DNA from: JBBROS01 sp965199595
Lineage (GTDB): Bacteria; Pseudomonadota; Alphaproteobacteria; Acetobacterales; Acetobacteraceae
NCBI GenBank assembly: GCA_965199595.1
Contig: OZ241182.1
Span: forward strand, 3,224,001 to 3,288,000
DNA: 64,000 nucleotides
Direction: 5' to 3'
The translations under genes and the position numbers were made by a program. Under the pieces are notes generated by a model. That model saw only the letters and a program-made list of their open reading frames with translations, had not been told where the DNA came from and searched no databases. Below are positions 9,313-18,339 of the stretch, in pieces; the first letter of the stretch is position 1, and each line of letters starts with the position of its first letter.

Positions 9313-10359
9313 GCGCCCTGTCCAGGTTCGTCGGGCCGAACAGGTCCGCCATGCCGGCGTCCGAGGCCATGGGCGTCCCAGGGCAGAACACGCCGACCCT
9401 GGCCTGCCACATCGTCATGTCCGCCGAGTAGGACTGCATGAACTGCATTTGGTCAGCGGCACGCAGCACCGTGCGCCGCACCGCCCGGTTGTCAAAGGGT
9501 GGCTGGATGCAGTTGAAGCGAAAAATGGGCTTGACCCCTGCCTTGTCCCTCACCTCCACCCGCAATCCCGTGGTCGCGCGGAGCAGGGGCGTCAGGTCGG
9601 GACTGGGGGCCTCGAGCCAGTCGACCTCACCGCGTTGCAGCGCGGCGGCGGCTGTCGCCGCATCCGGCATTGTCAGCCACTCGATCCGGTTCACCCTGGC
9701 GACCTTCGGCCCGGCACTGATCGATGGTTTGCCGTCCATGCGGGGCACGTAGCGATCGAAACGCTTATAGACCGCCCGCGCTCCAGCAATCCGTTCGCTC
9801 GCCACGAAGCGGAACGGGCCGCTGCCGGCCATCCCGGTCACTGGCTTGGCTGGCTCCGTGCGGGCAAGACGTTCCGGCATGATCGCGCAGATGTTCGGGG
9901 AGAGCTAGCCGAGGGCATCAGGCAGTAGCGCGAAGGGCCGATTGAGCCGAAACACGATCGTGCGGTCGTCCGGGGCCGAACGGGTAACGGTGGCCGCGAG
10001 CAGCGCCTGTCCGAAGCCGTCCCGCGCCGCCCACCGGCGGATGCTCGCGACAACGTGGAACCACAACGAGGCTCGCAGCGTGAGTGTCCAACGCTTGCCG
10101 CGGTCTTCCACCCCGGTGCCCATCCAGCATCTGCGGCTGAGCTTGGTAGGCATCCATCAAGGCCATAGAGCGTGTCAAATACAAGGAACGCATGGTTCCG
10201 CGTGGGCGTCGCGGTGTTGACAACAGGGTCCAGCAGCGAGAGGTCGGCATAGAGCACGAAGCGGAGAGTGCGGCGGTCGGTCCCCTATGCGACGTGCGGC
10301 AAGGCAAGGCTAGCCGTGCCGGCTGGTCCGGACTGCAGAAAGCTGCGTCGCTTCATCAT
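9311..10359 (-). pseudogene. Family 5 (peptide-type) extracellular solute-binding protein, multiply broken
   Basis: Starting from the ATG pair at 10354-10359, translation gives a Tat-like leader (MMKRRSFLQSGPAG), an in-frame TAG after PHVA, then TLRFVLYADLSLLDPVVN typical of family 5 binding proteins. At least two frameshifts follow (around 10110-10160), plus a second in-frame TAG near 9905 (LPDALG-stop-LSPNICAI). The frame then runs to about 9311, where the IS3 remnant begins. The C-terminal third is absent. The four or more lesions mark it as long dead. Confidence 0.8.
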
Positions 10360-10484
10360 TTTCTCTTCCGCCGTATGGTGGCAAAGCGTCAGTCACATCC
10401 ATCGAGACGCGCCCGACGGCTGCAGCACGACGAACCCCAATTCCGGATCCAATGGAGGTCAGATCCAGCCCCACTGACCCTTCG
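10360..10484. other. Intergenic, no gene seen
   Basis: 125 bp between a dead binding-protein gene and the stop of the next one. I see no ORF, tRNA or clear terminator here. Confidence 0.5.
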
Positions 10485-11495
10485 TCAACTTCCAATGCGG
10501 TCGTGGAGAGCTGGTAGAAACAGATCCTGCCAGGACCCCACCTTGTTCTTCACGATGCCTCCTTGAGCCAAGAACGTTGCGTAGGTCAGGCTGCCGTTTG
10601 GAGTGACGCTGAAACCTTCTTCGCCGCCCTTCAGCACCTCCATTATCTGGTCATGGGCCACGTTCAGCCTCGACACCCGGCCGTAAGCTGCCGCGGCGGC
10701 TTCGGGGTCGGCAGCGATGAATGCGTTGGCCTCGTCCTGGGCTGCCACGAAGGCTTGCATGAGGCCGGGGTTTGCCGCCGCGAAGTAACGCTGGGTCATG
10801 ACCATGAGAATGCTCAGCCGTCCTACCGCGTCGGCGGTATCGAGGACACGGAACACCGCCGGGCTTTTGACCTCCTGGTAGGAGAAGGGCGGCGATGCCA
10901 GGTGCGACGTGATTTCGGTTTTGCCCGACATCATTGCGGCGTAGGCATCCGGGTGGGGCATCCCCACCGTCAGCGGATCCAGCTTGGCGTAATTCTCGAT
11001 GCCGAACTGCTTGGCGACTGCCGTCTGTAGCACCACGGCGGCGAACGAGGTCTTGATCCCCGGCACCGCTATGCGGTCTCCCGGCCCGTAATCAGCGAGC
11101 GACCGCAGGCGCGGGTTGATAGTGTTGAGCCAGAGCGCACCGAAGCTGAGCGAACTGATGCCGATCAACTCCTGCTTTCGGCCGAGCGTACGGTCTCGCA
11201 GCACCAAGTAGCCCGGTATGCCAGTCGCGGCGATATCTAGGGAGCCGGCCAGCATGGCATCGTTGATGTTATTGCCGCCATCCGTGATCTGCCAGCTAAC
11301 CTCCGGGACACCCACGCCCAGCCGGGACGCATGCTTCTCAATCAGTTTCTGGTCGCGCATGACCATGAGAGGGAGATAACCGGTGCTGTAGCCGTGCGAA
11401 ATCCGTAATTCCTTCGCCTCGGCCCGGGCCGGCAATGCGGCGAACCCTGCGGCGGCCGTACAGCCCGCGATCGTCAGCCGTCGTGTAAGGTTCAA
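10485..11495 (-). CDS. ABC substrate-binding protein, NitT/TauT (SsuA/NMT1-like) family
   Basis: 336 residues read from a TTG at 11493-11495, the only start placed correctly behind GGAGGAGGACGATC. The open frame continues upstream only as a shadow of aconitase. A signal peptide (LTRRLTIAGCTAAAGFAALP, ending ARAEA) precedes a mature part starting ELRISHGYSTGYLPLMV, as in sulfonate/nitrate/thiamine-precursor binding proteins. It follows the aconitase gene by about 35 bp in the same direction, so it is probably the third gene of the lyase-aconitase operon. No matching permease or ATPase is next to it. Confidence 0.8.
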   Translation of the reverse strand: MNLTRRLTIAGCTAAAGFAALPARAEAKELRISHGYSTGYLPLMVMRDQKLIEKHASRLGVGVPEVSWQITDGGNNINDAMLAGSLDIAATGIPGYLVLRDRTLGRKQELIGISSLSFGALWLNTINPRLRSLADYGPGDRIAVPGIKTSFAAVVLQTAVAKQFGIENYAKLDPLTVGMPHPDAYAAMMSGKTEITSHLASPPFSYQEVKSPAVFRVLDTADAVGRLSILMVMTQRYFAAANPGLMQAFVAAQDEANAFIAADPEAAAAAYGRVSRLNVAHDQIMEVLKGGEEGFSVTPNGSLTYATFLAQGGIVKNKVGSWQDLFLPALHDRIGS

Positions 11496-11530
11496 GATCG
11501 TCCTCCTCCGTTTTTCGCCGGATTGATTGT

Positions 11531-14185
11531 TCAGGTGAGCGCGGCTTCGGTCATCAGCTCCCGCAACGCATTGGGAAGGATGCCGCCGTGACGCAGCCAC
11601 TCCAGCTCCACGCTGGTGTCCACGCGACAGGTCAGCGCGATGTCCTGCGGCGCGCGCCCGGCGCGATGGATGCGCAGGATGAGGGATGCACCGGGCCGGA
11701 TGCGGGCCAATCCCAGCACGTCGAACATCTCGGTGCCATCCAGGCCAAGGCTGGAGGCGCGGATGCCATCGGCGAACTGCAGCGGCAGAACGCCCATGCC
11801 CACCAGGTTGCTTCGATGGATCCGCTCGAAGCTTTCCGCAACCACGGCGCGGATGCCGAGCAGGCGCGTTCCTTTTGCCGCCCAGTCCCGGGACGACCCG
11901 CAGCCGTAGTTCGCCCCGGCGATGACGATCAGGGGCACGCCGTCGCGCCGGTAGCGCTCGGCTGCCTCGTGCACGGTCGTTTCCTCGTCCCCGGGCATGA
12001 AGCGGGTGAAGCCGCCCTCGGTCCCAGGGGCCATTGCGTTCCGAAGCCTGATGTTGGCAAAGGTGCCCCGGATCATGACTTCGTGGTTCGCACGCCGAGC
12101 CACGTAGGTGCTGAACTGGTTCGGCTCTACGCCATGGGCAATTAGGTAGCGACCTGCCGGCGCATCGGCCGGGATCGCGCCACCCGGAGAGATGTGGTCG
12201 GTCGTCACGTTGTCGCCGAGGATCAGCAGGGGCCGGGCGCCCAGGATGTCGCCGGTCGGCGGAGTTGCGTCGTCCAGGAAGGGGGGACGCTTCAGGTAGA
12301 GGCTCGCAGGATCCCAGGCGAAAGTCGGGTCCCGGCCGGGCTGCAGTGCCGCCCACTCGGGGCCTCCATCCGCCAGGCTCCCATAGGCCACTGCGAACAG
12401 GTCCGGCGTCAGGGCCGCATCCATGACCGCCTGGACCTCGGCATCGCTCGGCCACAGCTCCGCCAAGTGGACAGGCTGCCCTGCCGGGTCGTAGCCCAGG
12501 GGCCCGTGCTCGACGTCCTGCAGCACGGATCCGGCGAGCGCATAGGCGACGACCATGGGCGGCGAAGCGAGATAGGTCCCGCGGATGGCGGGATGCAATC
12601 GGCCCTCGAAATTGCGATTGGTGGAGATGACGCCGAGCACGACCAGGTCCCCGGCCGAAACCTGGTCGGTGACCGCAGGCGGCAGCGGGCCGGCCCCGCC
12701 GCCGCAGGTCATGCAGCCATATCCCACTGTGGCGAAGCCGATGGCGTCAAGCGCGTCCTGCAGTCCGGCCTGAGCGAGCATCCCGGTCACCACCCGCGAA
12801 CCCGGCGAAAGCGACGTCTTGACCCAGGGCTTCGCCCGCAATCCGCGGGCAAGCGCGTTGCGCGCCAGCAAGCCGGCGGCCACGACCTGGAACGGATTGC
12901 TGGTGTTGGTGCAGGACGAGATAGCGGCGATCGCGATGTCGCCGTCCTGCAGCGGGCGCGTGCCGCTGCTCACTTCCGGTATGCCCGTATGCTGCCGGCC
13001 ATAGGCGGCCCGGAAGCTGCGGGGAACACCGGCGACCGGCACGCGGTCCTCCGGCCGGGTCGGTCCTGCGAGACAAGGCTCCACTGCGCCGAGGTCGAAC
13101 TCGATCATGTCCTCGAAGTGCGGTTCCGAGGTGCCATCGCGCCAGAGCCCCTGCGCCTTCGCGTAGGCCTCCACAAGCGCGACCTGGTCCGCCGCTCGGG
13201 CGGTAGCCGTGAGATAGCGGATGGTTTCCATGTCCCATGGGAAGAAGCCCATGGTCGCGCCATACTCTGCCGCCATGTTGGCAATCGTTGCACGGTCCGG
13301 CGCGGACAGCGTGTCCAGGCCGGGACCGCAGAATTCCACCACGGCCGCCAGCACGCCATGCCGACGTAAGGCCTGGGTCAGCGTCAGCACGATGTCGGTA
13401 CACACGACACCGGGACGACGGCGCCCGACGATGCGACAACCTACCACCCGTGGCACCAGCATCGACACGGGCTGCCCCAGCATTGCGGTGGCGGCCTCGA
13501 TCCCGCCGACGCCCCAGCCGAAGATGCCGAGGCCGTTGATCATCGGGGTGTGACTGTCCATCCCGACCAGGCTGTCGGGAAACACCGTCCGGCCATCGGC
13601 GGAGGCGGCGACCACGCTGGCCAGGTATTCGAGATTGAGCTGGTGCACGATCCCGTTGCTGGGTGGGATCACCCGCAGGTTGTCGTACTGCTCCATCGCC
13701 CACCGGACCACGCCGTAGCGCTCGCGGTTGCGCTCCATCTCCAGCTTGAGGTTCCTGGTGAACGCCTCGGGTGAGCCGGTGAAGTCGGCGCGCACCGAGT
13801 GGTCGATGACGAGGTCGGTCGGGATTCGCGGGTTGACCCGGCGCGGATCCTGGCCGCCAGCCACCATCGCGTCGCGCATGGCGGCGAGGTCGATCAACAA
13901 CGGAATGCCGCTGGAATCCGGCATCAGGACGCGTGCCGGGTAGAAGGCTACTTCCCGGTCAATCGCGGCCGGAGCCGGCCAGTGGGCCAGCGCCTCGATG
14001 TCAGCCGTGGTGACGGCCTGGCCGTCCTCGTGCCGCAGCAGGTTCTCAAGCAGGACGCGCAGGGAAAAGGGCAGGCGCTCCAGCGCCACGCCGAGGCGGG
14101 CGGCAAGGTCGGGTAGGCTGAAGTAAGCGGCGCCCCGCCCCGCCCCGCCCAGGATGCGGCGGGACTGGAAGGTGTCCAAGCTCAT
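11531..14185 (-). CDS. acnA: Aconitate hydratase (AcnA family)
   Basis: 884 residues, the usual length for monomeric AcnA/IRP-type aconitase. The three [4Fe-4S] ligands are visible: Cys425 in SSCTNTSNP, Cys491 and Cys494 in GYGCMTCGGG. FPDSLVGMDSHT (202-213) and the C-terminal swivel domain (GSSRDWAAKG) are also present. Its start overlaps the stop of the lyase gene by 4 bp (ATGA), so the two are translationally coupled. That pairing suggests isomerisation of a citrate-like acid followed by its cleavage, rather than a housekeeping TCA role. An AcnD-like role on 2-methylcitrate is possible. The second copy at the left edge is truncated. Confidence 0.9.
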   Translation of the reverse strand: MSLDTFQSRRILGGAGRGAAYFSLPDLAARLGVALERLPFSLRVLLENLLRHEDGQAVTTADIEALAHWPAPAAIDREVAFYPARVLMPDSSGIPLLIDLAAMRDAMVAGGQDPRRVNPRIPTDLVIDHSVRADFTGSPEAFTRNLKLEMERNRERYGVVRWAMEQYDNLRVIPPSNGIVHQLNLEYLASVVAASADGRTVFPDSLVGMDSHTPMINGLGIFGWGVGGIEAATAMLGQPVSMLVPRVVGCRIVGRRRPGVVCTDIVLTLTQALRRHGVLAAVVEFCGPGLDTLSAPDRATIANMAAEYGATMGFFPWDMETIRYLTATARAADQVALVEAYAKAQGLWRDGTSEPHFEDMIEFDLGAVEPCLAGPTRPEDRVPVAGVPRSFRAAYGRQHTGIPEVSSGTRPLQDGDIAIAAISSCTNTSNPFQVVAAGLLARNALARGLRAKPWVKTSLSPGSRVVTGMLAQAGLQDALDAIGFATVGYGCMTCGGGAGPLPPAVTDQVSAGDLVVLGVISTNRNFEGRLHPAIRGTYLASPPMVVAYALAGSVLQDVEHGPLGYDPAGQPVHLAELWPSDAEVQAVMDAALTPDLFAVAYGSLADGGPEWAALQPGRDPTFAWDPASLYLKRPPFLDDATPPTGDILGARPLLILGDNVTTDHISPGGAIPADAPAGRYLIAHGVEPNQFSTYVARRANHEVMIRGTFANIRLRNAMAPGTEGGFTRFMPGDEETTVHEAAERYRRDGVPLIVIAGANYGCGSSRDWAAKGTRLLGIRAVVAESFERIHRSNLVGMGVLPLQFADGIRASSLGLDGTEMFDVLGLARIRPGASLILRIHRAGRAPQDIALTCRVDTSVELEWLRHGGILPNALRELMTEAALT

Positions 14186-15108
14186 TCGGCGGCCTCGCTG
14201 CGTGGCGCGTTGCCAACGAACCTTGCCTCCAGAGCTTTGATGTGGTCGAGGCCCATCAGGCTATTCAACTCGCCGAACGGGACGAGAAGGTCCGGCCGGT
14301 CGATCACACGTTCCTCGTCGAGCGATTGCTGCAGCACGCCCAAGGCGTTCTTCATGCCCTGGATCGCCGCAGCAGACAGCAGCCGGGGATAGGAGACCGC
14401 CTTAACCCCCATGTCCTCCAGCTGCCGTGCCGACAGCAAGGGCGTGGTCGGCCGCTGCCGGATGCCGAAGCCCATGTTGACCGAGAGCGGCTTGCACACG
14501 TTGCGGGCCACGGTCGCGATGTCCTCGGCCGACAGCAGCGCATCGGCGAACAGCAGGTCGGCCCCGGCTTCGGCATAGAGGTTCAGGCGTCGGATCGCCT
14601 CGGCGAGCCCATGAATGGCGGTGGCGTCGGTGCGCGCCTTGATCATGAAATCGGGGTCACGCCGCGCCTCGGCCGCTGCGGTGATCTTTTCCACCCCCTC
14701 GTTCACCGAGATGACCTGCTTGCCGGCCATGTGGCCGCACCGCTTCGGCCAGACCTGGTCCTCAATCATCAGACAGGCCAGACCCGCGCGCTCGAAGCCC
14801 TGCACAGTGAAGTAGACATTGACCGCATTGCCGTATCCGGTGTCGCCATCCGCGTGCAGAGGCAGGGACGTGCAGGCAGCGATGGCAGCCGATGCACGGA
14901 CGTTCTCCTCATATCCCATGAGCCCGACATCGGCCCAGCCAAGATGGGATTCACTCACCCCAGCCCCGGAGATCGCTGCCGTCTTGAAACCCATCTGTTC
15001 GACCATCCGAACGCTGAACCCGTCGTAGACACCGGGACAGACCAGAATTCCCGGTTCCTCGATCAGAGCCCGCAGCCGACGGCCGGGCGACGTCGTGGTC
15101 TTTTGCAT
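14182..15108 (-). CDS. Isocitrate lyase/PEP mutase superfamily lyase
   Basis: 308 residues from the ATG at 15106-15108 (GGGAGA upstream). A longer in-frame start at 15192 would run through the operator region and the opposite gene, and I reject it. Signature elements: HADGDTGYG, MIEDQVWPKRCGH (catalytic Cys124) and KARTDA. It is first in an operon with aconitase (ATGA overlap) and a binding protein, and divergent from a GntR regulator. It differs clearly from the PrpB-like protein at 1989, so the two may act on different acids. Candidates are 2-methylisocitrate or dimethylmalate lyase, or a carboxyphosphonoenolpyruvate-mutase-like enzyme. Confidence 0.8.
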   Translation of the reverse strand: MQKTTTSPGRRLRALIEEPGILVCPGVYDGFSVRMVEQMGFKTAAISGAGVSESHLGWADVGLMGYEENVRASAAIAACTSLPLHADGDTGYGNAVNVYFTVQGFERAGLACLMIEDQVWPKRCGHMAGKQVISVNEGVEKITAAAEARRDPDFMIKARTDATAIHGLAEAIRRLNLYAEAGADLLFADALLSAEDIATVARNVCKPLSVNMGFGIRQRPTTPLLSARQLEDMGVKAVSYPRLLSAAAIQGMKNALGVLQQSLDEERVIDRPDLLVPFGELNSLMGLDHIKALEARFVGNAPRSEAAE

Positions 15109-15128
15109 TGTCTTCTCCCTGCATGATA

Positions 15129-15192
15129 ATGTCGACATCACAGGCGGTCGAGTCAAGGAATCTGGGCTAAAAATGTGAAGATATGTCGACAC
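15129..15192. promoter_or_regulatory. Two TGTCGACA operator palindromes
   Basis: ATGTCGACAT (15129-15138, perfect palindrome) and ATGTCGACAC (15183-15192) lie in the divergent promoter of the lyase operon and gntR. The second overlaps the earliest ATG of gntR, so repression of its own gene is likely. Their centres are 54 bp apart, unlike the 20-bp pairs elsewhere. Confidence 0.55.
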
Positions 15193-15956
15193 CTTTGAAC
15201 GGAACCATGGTGGCTGCTCTGGGCAATGACACGGAAACCAGGCCGGTCATCACGCTTGCCGAACAGCTGTTCGTCGCCATCAGCGACGCGATCCTGAAAG
15301 GCGACATGCCGCCGGGCTCCAAGATCAGCGAACCCGAGCTGGCCCGGCGGTATGGCGTCAGCCGCGGCCCGCTGCGCGAGGCCCTGCACCGGCTGCAGGA
15401 GCGGCGGCTAATTACCCGCTCCGCGAACCAGGGTGCGCGAGTGGTCGAGCTCTCATTGCAGGGGTTGTCTGACTTCTTCGTCGTCCGGGAGGGCCTCGAG
15501 GGCATCGCCGCACGTGAAGCGGCGATGCACGCCAGCGCGGAGGAACTGGCCGCGATGCGACTTACCGTCGCCCGGCATCGCGAGGAGGTCGCCGGCTACA
15601 CGACGGCAGGCGGAGAACCAGTGACCGCCAACCGCGACTTCCATGTCCAGATCGCGCAGGCCAGCCGTAACCCGATGCTGGTCCAGTTGCTGTGCGGCGA
15701 GCTGTATCCGCTTCTCCGATTGTATCGCGGCCACATGAACGAGCCGTCGGATCGCGTGTTGCGTGCCTATGAGGAGCACCGTCGGATCCTGGAAGCCATC
15801 GAGGACCGGGATCCTGAACTGGCCGAGCTCCACATGCGGCGGCATGTCATGGCGTCGAAGGTCCGGCGCGGACAAGCTCTCGCGCAATTCGAGGTGCGGA
15901 AGCGCCCGCGCCGCTCGGGGCCCAGGCCCGTGTCACCCCTGCCGGAGCCCACCTGA
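15183..15956 (+). CDS. GntR family transcriptional regulator, FCD domain
   Basis: Up to 257 residues: winged helix (about 22-90, with GSKISEPELARRYGVSRGPL) and FCD domain (about 100-230, with NRDFHVQIAQASRN and EEHRRIL metal-site pieces). A basic tail follows. The ATG at 15183 lies inside an operator palindrome, so the true start may be the in-frame ATG at 15207. The protein faces the lyase-aconitase-binding protein operon across a shared control region and is probably its repressor. It is less similar to the 1316 regulator than that one is to the 15968 protein. Confidence 0.85.
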   Translation: MSTPLNGTMVAALGNDTETRPVITLAEQLFVAISDAILKGDMPPGSKISEPELARRYGVSRGPLREALHRLQERRLITRSANQGARVVELSLQGLSDFFVVREGLEGIAAREAAMHASAEELAAMRLTVARHREEVAGYTTAGGEPVTANRDFHVQIAQASRNPMLVQLLCGELYPLLRLYRGHMNEPSDRVLRAYEEHRRILEAIEDRDPELAELHMRRHVMASKVRRGQALAQFEVRKRPRRSGPRPVSPLPEPT

Positions 15957-15967
15957 ACCGAAGCTGG

Positions 15968-16480
15968 TCAGGGCCTCAGCTCGGCGGACAGCAATCGCAG
16001 CAGGTTGGCCCGAGTGTTGCGGTTGTGCAGTCGCATGAGCCGTTCGGCCCCGTCGGGATCACGCGCCTCGCTGGCGACGAGGATGGCTTGGTGCTCCTCG
16101 ACGGCAGTCTCGTGCCGGTGGCGGAAGGCCGAGGATTGCAGCCGCAGGACACGCAGCGCGCCATAGAGGTCACGGCACAGCACGTCGTGGATCCAGCGGT
16201 TCCGGCTGCCAAGAACGATCTGCACGTGGAAGTCGTTGTCGGGCGTTCCCTGCCGGAACGGTCCGCCCTGCAGATCCGCTTCCCTCGCCTTGCCATGGTT
16301 GCTGAGGCAGGCCCGCAGGGCACGAGTATCGTGCAGCGACATGGGCTCGGCGGCGAGCCGGCTCGCCATGCCTTGCAAGGCTTCGCGGGTCAGCAGCAGC
16401 TGGGCGTCGTCGACCAGGCTGCGGTGACCTGCGTTTGACTGCCGATCCAATGCTCGCTCCCTTACCCTTCGTGTTGACAT
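15968..16480 (-). CDS. GntR-family FCD domain protein lacking the HTH domain
   Basis: 170 residues that align from about residue 20 with the FCD domain of the 1316 regulator (REALQGMASRLAAEPMSL, NDFHVQIVLGSRNRW, EEHQAIL). The winged-helix part is missing; the short N-terminus seems to join the start of such a gene directly to the FCD domain, a loss of roughly 65 codons. The reading frame is otherwise clean. It could be a decaying gene or a ligand-binding protein without DNA-binding ability that forms mixed dimers with a paralogue. Its ATG overlaps an operator palindrome. Confidence 0.65.
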   Translation of the reverse strand: MSTRRVRERALDRQSNAGHRSLVDDAQLLLTREALQGMASRLAAEPMSLHDTRALRACLSNHGKAREADLQGGPFRQGTPDNDFHVQIVLGSRNRWIHDVLCRDLYGALRVLRLQSSAFRHRHETAVEEHQAILVASEARDPDGAERLMRLHNRNTRANLLRLLSAELRP

Positions 16481-16499
16481 CTATTATCAAGTGTCGACA
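16472..16499. promoter_or_regulatory. Paired GntR-type operators
   Basis: TGTTGACA (16472-16479) and TGTCGACA (16492-16499), centres 20 bp apart, sit at and just before the start of the HTH-less regulator gene. The spacing is identical to the pairs at 1265 and 4245. Confidence 0.6.
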
Positions 16500-16846
16500 A
16501 TCTACGTTAAGGATGGAGAGCATCAGGAAGTGTGGGGTGCCCGCGACAGCGAGGTGCAATCAAGCCTAAACTGATGAGGTGACGCGAGCGCTGAATACGG
16601 CCGGACCGGTCGTTGAAACTGCCCCGTTAGTGGCTGACGTTGACGGGGACGAGATTGTGCACGTCAAGGTCTGGCTGCTCGGGGTCCAATGGTATGGCGC
16701 CGTTTGCTGGTACGAAGGACCTGCACTCTGCGCGAGTTGCACGGCTTCATCCAGGTCGCGATGGGGTGGGAAGGCACCCTCTGTGCCAATGATGATGAGA
16801 CACTGACCCTATGCAAGTTTAGACTTGGGCGCAGGAGAACAGCATC

Positions 16847-17326
16847 GTGGTTACGCCCAACATTCATACCCATCTGAACACCGTGGTTGACGCGGGCCTT
16901 GAGGAAGGTCACCGGCCGACGATCGTGCCGGCCCCAGCCACGGCCTCACCGGAGCTATCGGCACGACCGAAGCGCCGGATCTTTTCGGCTGCCGCGAAAC
17001 TGCGGATCCTGATGGAAACCGATCGTGCAGCCGACACCGGCGGGATCGCCGCCATTCTGCGCCGTGAAGGCCTTTACTCCTCGGCCTTGACTGACTGGCG
17101 CCGACAGCGCGATGCCGGCGCCTATGCCGCGCTCAAACCACTTCGGCGCGGGCCGAGCAGTGCAGCTTCCAGTCCGGTCAATGCCGAATTGGCCAAAGCC
17201 AACCAGGAGAACGCCAGGCTCCGTCAGCGGCTTGAGCAAGCCGAAGCCATCATCGAAATCCAAAAAAAAGTGGCAGCCTTGCTGGAACAGCCCCTGGCGA
17301 CGCGCGCCGGCGGCGACAAGCCGTGA
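16847..17326 (+). CDS. IS3-family transposase OrfA
   Basis: 159 residues. A helix-turn-helix transposase_8-like part (RIFSAAAKLRILMETDRAA... GIAAILRREGLYSSALTDWR) is followed by a C-terminal leucine-rich coiled coil (AKANQENARLRQRLEQAEAI). It overlaps orfB by 4 bp. A run of A residues (CCAAAAAAAAGTGG, about 17262-17270) near its 3' end is the kind of site where IS3 elements frameshift to make an OrfAB fusion, but here the two genes are in coupled ATGA arrangement. Confidence 0.8.
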   Translation: MVTPNIHTHLNTVVDAGLEEGHRPTIVPAPATASPELSARPKRRIFSAAAKLRILMETDRAADTGGIAAILRREGLYSSALTDWRRQRDAGAYAALKPLRRGPSSAASSPVNAELAKANQENARLRQRLEQAEAIIEIQKKVAALLEQPLATRAGGDKP

Positions 17327-18339
17327 TGCAAGCGGCCCTGGCCTTGCCCATGAGGCTCGGACTCACCGCCGGTATTTGCGATGCTTTGGGTGTGTCGCGG
17401 GCCAGCCTGTATCGCGGCCGTGTTCGTCTGGCCCGTCCGCCTGCAAGCTCCCCTCCCGCCAAGCCCCGTTCGCCTCGCGCGCTGAGCCTTGAGGAACGCC
17501 GGCATGTGCTTGATCGCCTGAGCGAGCCACGCTTTGTCGACCTCGCACCAGCCGAGATCTACGCCACGCTGCTGGACGAGGGCACCTACCAGTGTTCGAT
17601 CCGCACCATGTATCGCATCCTGGCCGAACACGGCGCGGTTCGCGAGCGCCGCAACCAGCTACGCCATCCCGTCTACCAGAGGCCCGAACTGCTGGCCGAA
17701 GCACCCAACCAGGTCTGGTCGTGGGATATCACCAAGCTCATGGGACCGGCCAAGTGGTCCTACTTCTATCTCTACGTCATCCTCGACATCTTCAGCCGCC
17801 GCGTCGTCGGCTGGTGTGTCGCCGACGCCGAAAGCGCCACCCTGTTCAAAGCTCTGTTTGACGACACTCTGGCCAAGCACGCCGTCTTGCCAGGTCAGCT
17901 CACGCTGCACGCCGACCGCGGCGGGCCGATGAAGGCCAAGGCCACCGCCTTGATGCTCGCCGACCTCGGCGTCACCAGGTCACATAGCAGACCGCACACC
18001 TCCAACGATAACCCGTTCTCCGAAGCTCACTTCAAGACACTCAAATATCAGCCCGAGTTCCCCCAGCGCTTCGGCTGCATCGAGGACGCCAAAGCCTTCT
18101 GCCGCCGCTTCTTCACCTGGTATAACCAGGATCACCATCACGCCGGCATCGGCCTTATGACACCCGATCAGGTCCACTACGGACAGGCCAACGCCATCCA
18201 CGCCGCCCGACAGCACACCCTCAACCAGGCTTACCAAGCAAATCCAGAACGCTTCGTCCGCAAAATGCCCGAACCGCCCGCACCGCCAACCGCAACCTGG
18301 ATCAACCCACCCCAGAAATCGACTAACAACCAAGCCTAA
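17323..18339 (+). CDS. IS3-family transposase OrfB (DDE integrase core)
   Basis: 338 residues with an HTH_21-like N-terminal part and an rve integrase core. The catalytic acids are visible: WSWDITKL (first Asp), LHADRGG (second Asp) and SEAHFKTLKY (Glu, with the usual following Lys). The frame is full length and uninterrupted, so the element may still move. Confidence 0.85.
   Translation: MMQAALALPMRLGLTAGICDALGVSRASLYRGRVRLARPPASSPPAKPRSPRALSLEERRHVLDRLSEPRFVDLAPAEIYATLLDEGTYQCSIRTMYRILAEHGAVRERRNQLRHPVYQRPELLAEAPNQVWSWDITKLMGPAKWSYFYLYVILDIFSRRVVGWCVADAESATLFKALFDDTLAKHAVLPGQLTLHADRGGPMKAKATALMLADLGVTRSHSRPHTSNDNPFSEAHFKTLKYQPEFPQRFGCIEDAKAFCRRFFTWYNQDHHHAGIGLMTPDQVHYGQANAIHAARQHTLNQAYQANPERFVRKMPEPPAPPTATWINPPQKSTNNQA

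Noticed and set aside
10485..12455. 656-codon minus frame as a long protein
   Set aside because: Upstream of 11495 it is a shadow of aconitase; the signal peptide and ribosome site fix the start at the TTG.
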